From CAZFCK01 sp964517355 (GTDB lineage Bacteria; Desulfobacterota; Desulfovibrionia; Desulfovibrionales; Desulfovibrionaceae): a stretch of 16,027 bases of DNA. The stretch's first letter is position 1; each line of letters starts with the position of its first letter. Under the pieces are notes generated by a model. It was not told the origin of the DNA and did not search any database. It was given only the letters and a program-made list of their open reading frames with translations. Below are positions 13,352-16,027 of this stretch, piece by piece. The position numbers were made by a program, and so were the translations under genes. The stretch is from the NCBI GenBank assembly GCA_964517355.1, contig CAZFCK010000102.1, positions 1 to 16,027 of the forward strand. Direction: 5' to 3'.

Positions 13352-15825
13352 AAAAAATACTGCTGATATTATCGCTGCTGCTGGTCATGGGCTGTCTCAT
13401 GGGCGGCGCTTTGGCCGTTACCGTCTACATGTGGGCGGCCAAGGACTTGCCCGGTTTCAAGCGTATCGCCGACTACAAGCCTTCGCTTGTGACCACCGTG
13501 TATACCCGGCATGGAGACGTGCTGGGGTATCTGTACCGGGAAAAACGATTTCTGGTGCGCCTGGCCGACATGCCCCCGCACTTGCCCAAGGCCTTTCTCG
13601 CCGCGGAGGACAAGACCTTTTACCAGCATGAAGGCATCGACCTGAGCGCCATTGCGCGCGCCTTTGTCAAGAATCTGAAGGCGGGGGGTACGGTGCAAGG
13701 GGGCAGCACCATCACCCAGCAGATCATCAAACGTTTGTTGCTGACTTCCGAACGCAGCTACGAACGCAAGCTCAAGGAAGCCGTGCTGGCATACCGGCTG
13801 GAAAATTATCTGAGCAAGGATGAAATTCTCACGATTTATCTGAACGAGATTTATCTTGGCGCGCGCGCCTACGGCGTCGAGGCCGCTGCGCGCGTCTATT
13901 TCGGCAAGCACGTGAACGAGCTGACCCTGGCCGAAAGCGCCATTCTCGCCGGACTGCCCCAGGCGCCCTCCCGCTATAATCCCTTCCGCTTTCCCGATCG
14001 CGCCAAGGCCCGGCAACATTATGTGCTGGGGCGCATGCGCGAGGAAAATTGGATCACGGAAGAACAATACCGCGAAGCCTTGGCTCAACCTCTGGTCTAC
14101 AAGAGCATGGAGGACATCTCATGGAAAAAGGGCGCCTACTACCTTGAGGAGGTGCGGCGCTGGCTGGTGGACTACCTGAGCAAGGAGAACATGGAATCCC
14201 TGGGTGTGGAACTGGACCGTTACGGAGAAGACGCCGCCTATACCGCCGGCCTGCACGTGTACACCGCCATAGACATGAAGCACCAGGAGGCGGCGGAGGC
14301 CGCCCTGCGCGCAGGACTCGAGGCGTCGAGCAAACGCCGCGGTTGGCTGGGGCCGGTGCAAACCTTGCCCCCGGGACAATTCAACACTTTTTTGGAGCAA
14401 AACGATTACCTGCCGGAAGACCTGCAACCAGGCTCCTGGGTTCTGGCCCTGGTGACAAAAGTGCAGTCCAAAGGCGCCGTGGTGCGTGTTGGGGCGCGCG
14501 AGGGCTATATTGCGGTGGACACCATGTCCTGGGCGCGAACCCCCAATCCTGGCGTGGCCCCGGAATACGCACCAAAAATACGGGACGCGCGCAAGCTTCT
14601 GCAGCCCGGCGACGTTATCTGGGCCTCGCTGCCCGAACCGCCAGCCGAGGATGCCAAAGACAAGGAGCAGGATCAGACGGACCCGCTGCAACACCTCGCC
14701 CTGCAACAACGGCCCAAGGTCGAGGGCGCCCTGGTCTCCCTGGAACCGCCGAGCGGTGAAGTGCGGGCTCTTGTCGGGGGGTATTCCTTTGAACGCAGCC
14801 AGTTCAACCGCGCCACCCAGGCCAGACGCCAACCCGGATCGGCTTTCAAACCCATTGTGTATTCAGCGGCCCTGGATCACGGGTTCACCGCGGCTTCAAT
14901 GGTTCTGGACGCTCCCATCGTTATCCAGATAGGCAAAAACATTTGGAAACCGGAAAATTTTTCACATAAATTCTACGGGCCGACCCTGTTGCGTACGGCC
15001 TTGGCCAAGTCTCGCAACCTGGTGACCATCCGCATTGCGCAACGCATTGGCATCAAAACCGTTATCGAACGGGCCAAGGCCCTGGGCCTGGATCCGGACT
15101 TTCCGCCCTATCTGCCCATCTGTCTGGGCGCCGTGGCCGTGACGCCCATCAATCTTTGCGAGGCCTATACCGGATTCGCACGTATGGGCAGCACAGTGAA
15201 GCCGCGGATGGTGCTTGCGGTCAAAGGTCCGTGGGGCGACGACATCTACACGTCGCAACCCGAACCCCATGAGGCCATTACACCGCAAAACGCCTATATC
15301 ATGGATACCCTGCTCCAGGCTGTCGTGCAAAGCGGTACGGGATTCAAGGCTAAGCAACTCGGCCGTCCCGTGGCGGGGAAAACGGGCACCACAAACGAGG
15401 AGCGCGACGCCTGGTTCATGGGCTTCACCCCGTATCTGCTCACCGGCGTCTACGTGGGCTTCGATCAGCTGCAGCCCATGGGCAAGCTGGAGACGGGCTC
15501 CAGGGCAGCGGCTCCCATTTGGGTGCAATACCGCATGGCGGTTGAGGACATGTACCCCGAGCAGAACTTTCCGGAACCTCCGGGTATCGTGAATGTGCGG
15601 GTCAACGCCGGCAACGGCACTCTTGCCGGTCCGGGCTGCACGGATTGCTATACCTTGCCTTTCAAAGCAGGAACGCAACCGCAACACTACGGCACTCCGG
15701 CATGGAGCGACACGGCGCAGCCTTTCGCCACAACCACTCCCTCGGAACAAGGGCAACCGGGGCAATCCGCTCCGGGCACTGGACAACCTGCCACCAGCGA
15801 AGATTTGTTCAAACAGGTTTTCTAG
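13348..15825 (+). CDS. Class A penicillin-binding protein (PBP1A-type), bifunctional transglycosylase/transpeptidase
   Basis: The 825-residue enzyme polymerises and cross-links peptidoglycan. It has an N-terminal membrane anchor (about residues 4-27, facing the periplasm). A GT51 transglycosylase domain shows EDKTFYQHEG (catalytic Glu87), GGSTITQQ, RKLKE, ILTIYLNEIYLG and AARVYFGKH. A linker/OB-like region (about 330-450) includes an acidic insert AEDAKDKEQDQTD. The transpeptidase domain has SAFK (nucleophile Ser498, Lys501), SRN (555-557) and KTGT (678-681). The C-terminal tail is Pro/Gln/Thr-rich and low in complexity. The ATG overlaps the previous stop as ATGA. The motif set and order match PBP1A of Gram-negatives; I leave the symbol blank because mrcA, ponA and pbpA are all used for this group. 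Confidence 0.93.
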   Translation: MKKILLILSLLLVMGCLMGGALAVTVYMWAAKDLPGFKRIADYKPSLVTTVYTRHGDVLGYLYREKRFLVRLADMPPHLPKAFLAAEDKTFYQHEGIDLSAIARAFVKNLKAGGTVQGGSTITQQIIKRLLLTSERSYERKLKEAVLAYRLENYLSKDEILTIYLNEIYLGARAYGVEAAARVYFGKHVNELTLAESAILAGLPQAPSRYNPFRFPDRAKARQHYVLGRMREENWITEEQYREALAQPLVYKSMEDISWKKGAYYLEEVRRWLVDYLSKENMESLGVELDRYGEDAAYTAGLHVYTAIDMKHQEAAEAALRAGLEASSKRRGWLGPVQTLPPGQFNTFLEQNDYLPEDLQPGSWVLALVTKVQSKGAVVRVGAREGYIAVDTMSWARTPNPGVAPEYAPKIRDARKLLQPGDVIWASLPEPPAEDAKDKEQDQTDPLQHLALQQRPKVEGALVSLEPPSGEVRALVGGYSFERSQFNRATQARRQPGSAFKPIVYSAALDHGFTAASMVLDAPIVIQIGKNIWKPENFSHKFYGPTLLRTALAKSRNLVTIRIAQRIGIKTVIERAKALGLDPDFPPYLPICLGAVAVTPINLCEAYTGFARMGSTVKPRMVLAVKGPWGDDIYTSQPEPHEAITPQNAYIMDTLLQAVVQSGTGFKAKQLGRPVAGKTGTTNEERDAWFMGFTPYLLTGVYVGFDQLQPMGKLETGSRAAAPIWVQYRMAVEDMYPEQNFPEPPGIVNVRVNAGNGTLAGPGCTDCYTLPFKAGTQPQHYGTPAWSDTAQPFATTTPSEQGQPGQSAPGTGQPATSEDLFKQVF

Positions 15826-15850
15826 AGCCTGGTTCCACATTGTTTCGATA

Positions 15851-15887
15851 CGGGGAGGGAACTCTTTCGATAAGGGTTCCCTCCCCG
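15851..15887 (+). terminator. Terminator hairpin after the PBP1A operon
   Basis: A perfect 12-bp stem CGGGGAGGGAAC (15851-15862) / GTTCCCTCCCCG (15876-15887) starts 25 bases after the stop codon and is followed by CTCTTCTTC rather than a pure T run. A second inverted repeat CTCTTCTTC (15888-15896) / GAAGAAGAG (15919-15927) follows directly and may add to termination or RNA stability. Confidence 0.75.
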
Positions 15888-15978
15888 CTCTTCTTCAGCC
15901 TCTTTGCAGCTCCGTGCGGAAGAAGAGATCCAACGCATGGAGCTACGCCGTTTCCCATTTCTTGATTAGAGTCTGTTT

Positions 15979-16027
15979 CTAGCGCATTTTCGCCTTGAAA
16001 CAAGGCTCTCCCCTGAAACAATTTCCA
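15979..16027 (+). repeat. REP-like interspersed repeat, copy R3 (truncated by window end)
   Basis: This plus-strand copy contains GCATTTTCGCC, the GCCTTG-AAA-CAAGGC hairpin (15992-16006), CTCTCC and the first arm and loop of the second hairpin (16012-16026), then the window stops. Over the shared length it is identical to the reverse complement of 13-54. It lies in the intergenic region downstream of the PBP1A terminator. It forms an inverted pair with R1 at the other end of the window. Confidence 0.85.

Overview
The window reads like chromosome from a strictly anaerobic, Gram-negative, Desulfovibrio-like bacterium (Desulfovibrionaceae or a close relative). This is an inference from gene content and moderately GC-rich coding sequence. 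The supporting genes are an archaeal-type DhnA/AroA' aldolase homologue, HypF for [NiFe]-hydrogenase maturation, a ferredoxin-nitroreductase fusion, an atypical thioredoxin reductase and a YkgJ-type cysteine-cluster protein. I found no marker that fixes genus or species, and no rRNA, tRNA, CRISPR array, transposase, integrase or phage gene.

Layout from left to right. 1-60 is an interspersed two-hairpin repeat that abuts the stop codon of a DhnA-family aldolase homologue (57-833, minus). Upstream on the same strand is an RsmF/NOL1-NOP2-Sun type RNA m5C methyltransferase (1005-2276, minus). A divergent promoter region leads to a secreted FG-GAP/VCBS beta-propeller protein (2595-4310, plus) with a very clear intrinsic terminator. 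About 720 bases without a convincing gene follow (4372-5089). They hold three more copies or variants of the repeat. Next is a small, AT-rich gene for an acidic 71-residue protein (5090-5305, minus), divergent from a 2x[4Fe-4S] ferredoxin-nitroreductase (5472-6386, plus). A cluster of hairpins (6390-6545) separates this from a convergent thioredoxin-reductase-like gene (6563-7471, minus). A large hypF (7664-10144, minus) lies directly downstream of fabI (10154-10942, minus), with only 9 nt between them. Divergent from fabI is a tightly packed three-gene operon on the plus strand: a GT39/ArnT-like membrane glycosyltransferase (11164-12747), a YkgJ-like cysteine-cluster protein (12749-13351) and a class A penicillin-binding protein (13348-15825). 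It ends in a terminator hairpin and another repeat copy that runs off the window.

Functionally the window is mostly housekeeping: envelope (PBP1A, GT39, FabI), RNA modification, redox and hydrogenase maturation. I do not see a defence island or a new multi-gene system. The observations most worth following are: (a) a REP/BIME-like repeat family made of two adjacent hairpins, present in both orientations and at both ends of the window in inverted orientation, so the sequence probably stops where an assembler could not cross the repeat; (b) the DhnA-family aldolase, whose Schiff-base lysine position is a serine although the rest of the active-site framework is kept; (c) the thioredoxin-reductase-like protein, which has its CxxC but lacks the NADPH-binding signature; (d) the TolB/FlgO-like plus FG-GAP secreted protein; and (e) the unexplained AT-rich 71-aa acidic protein.
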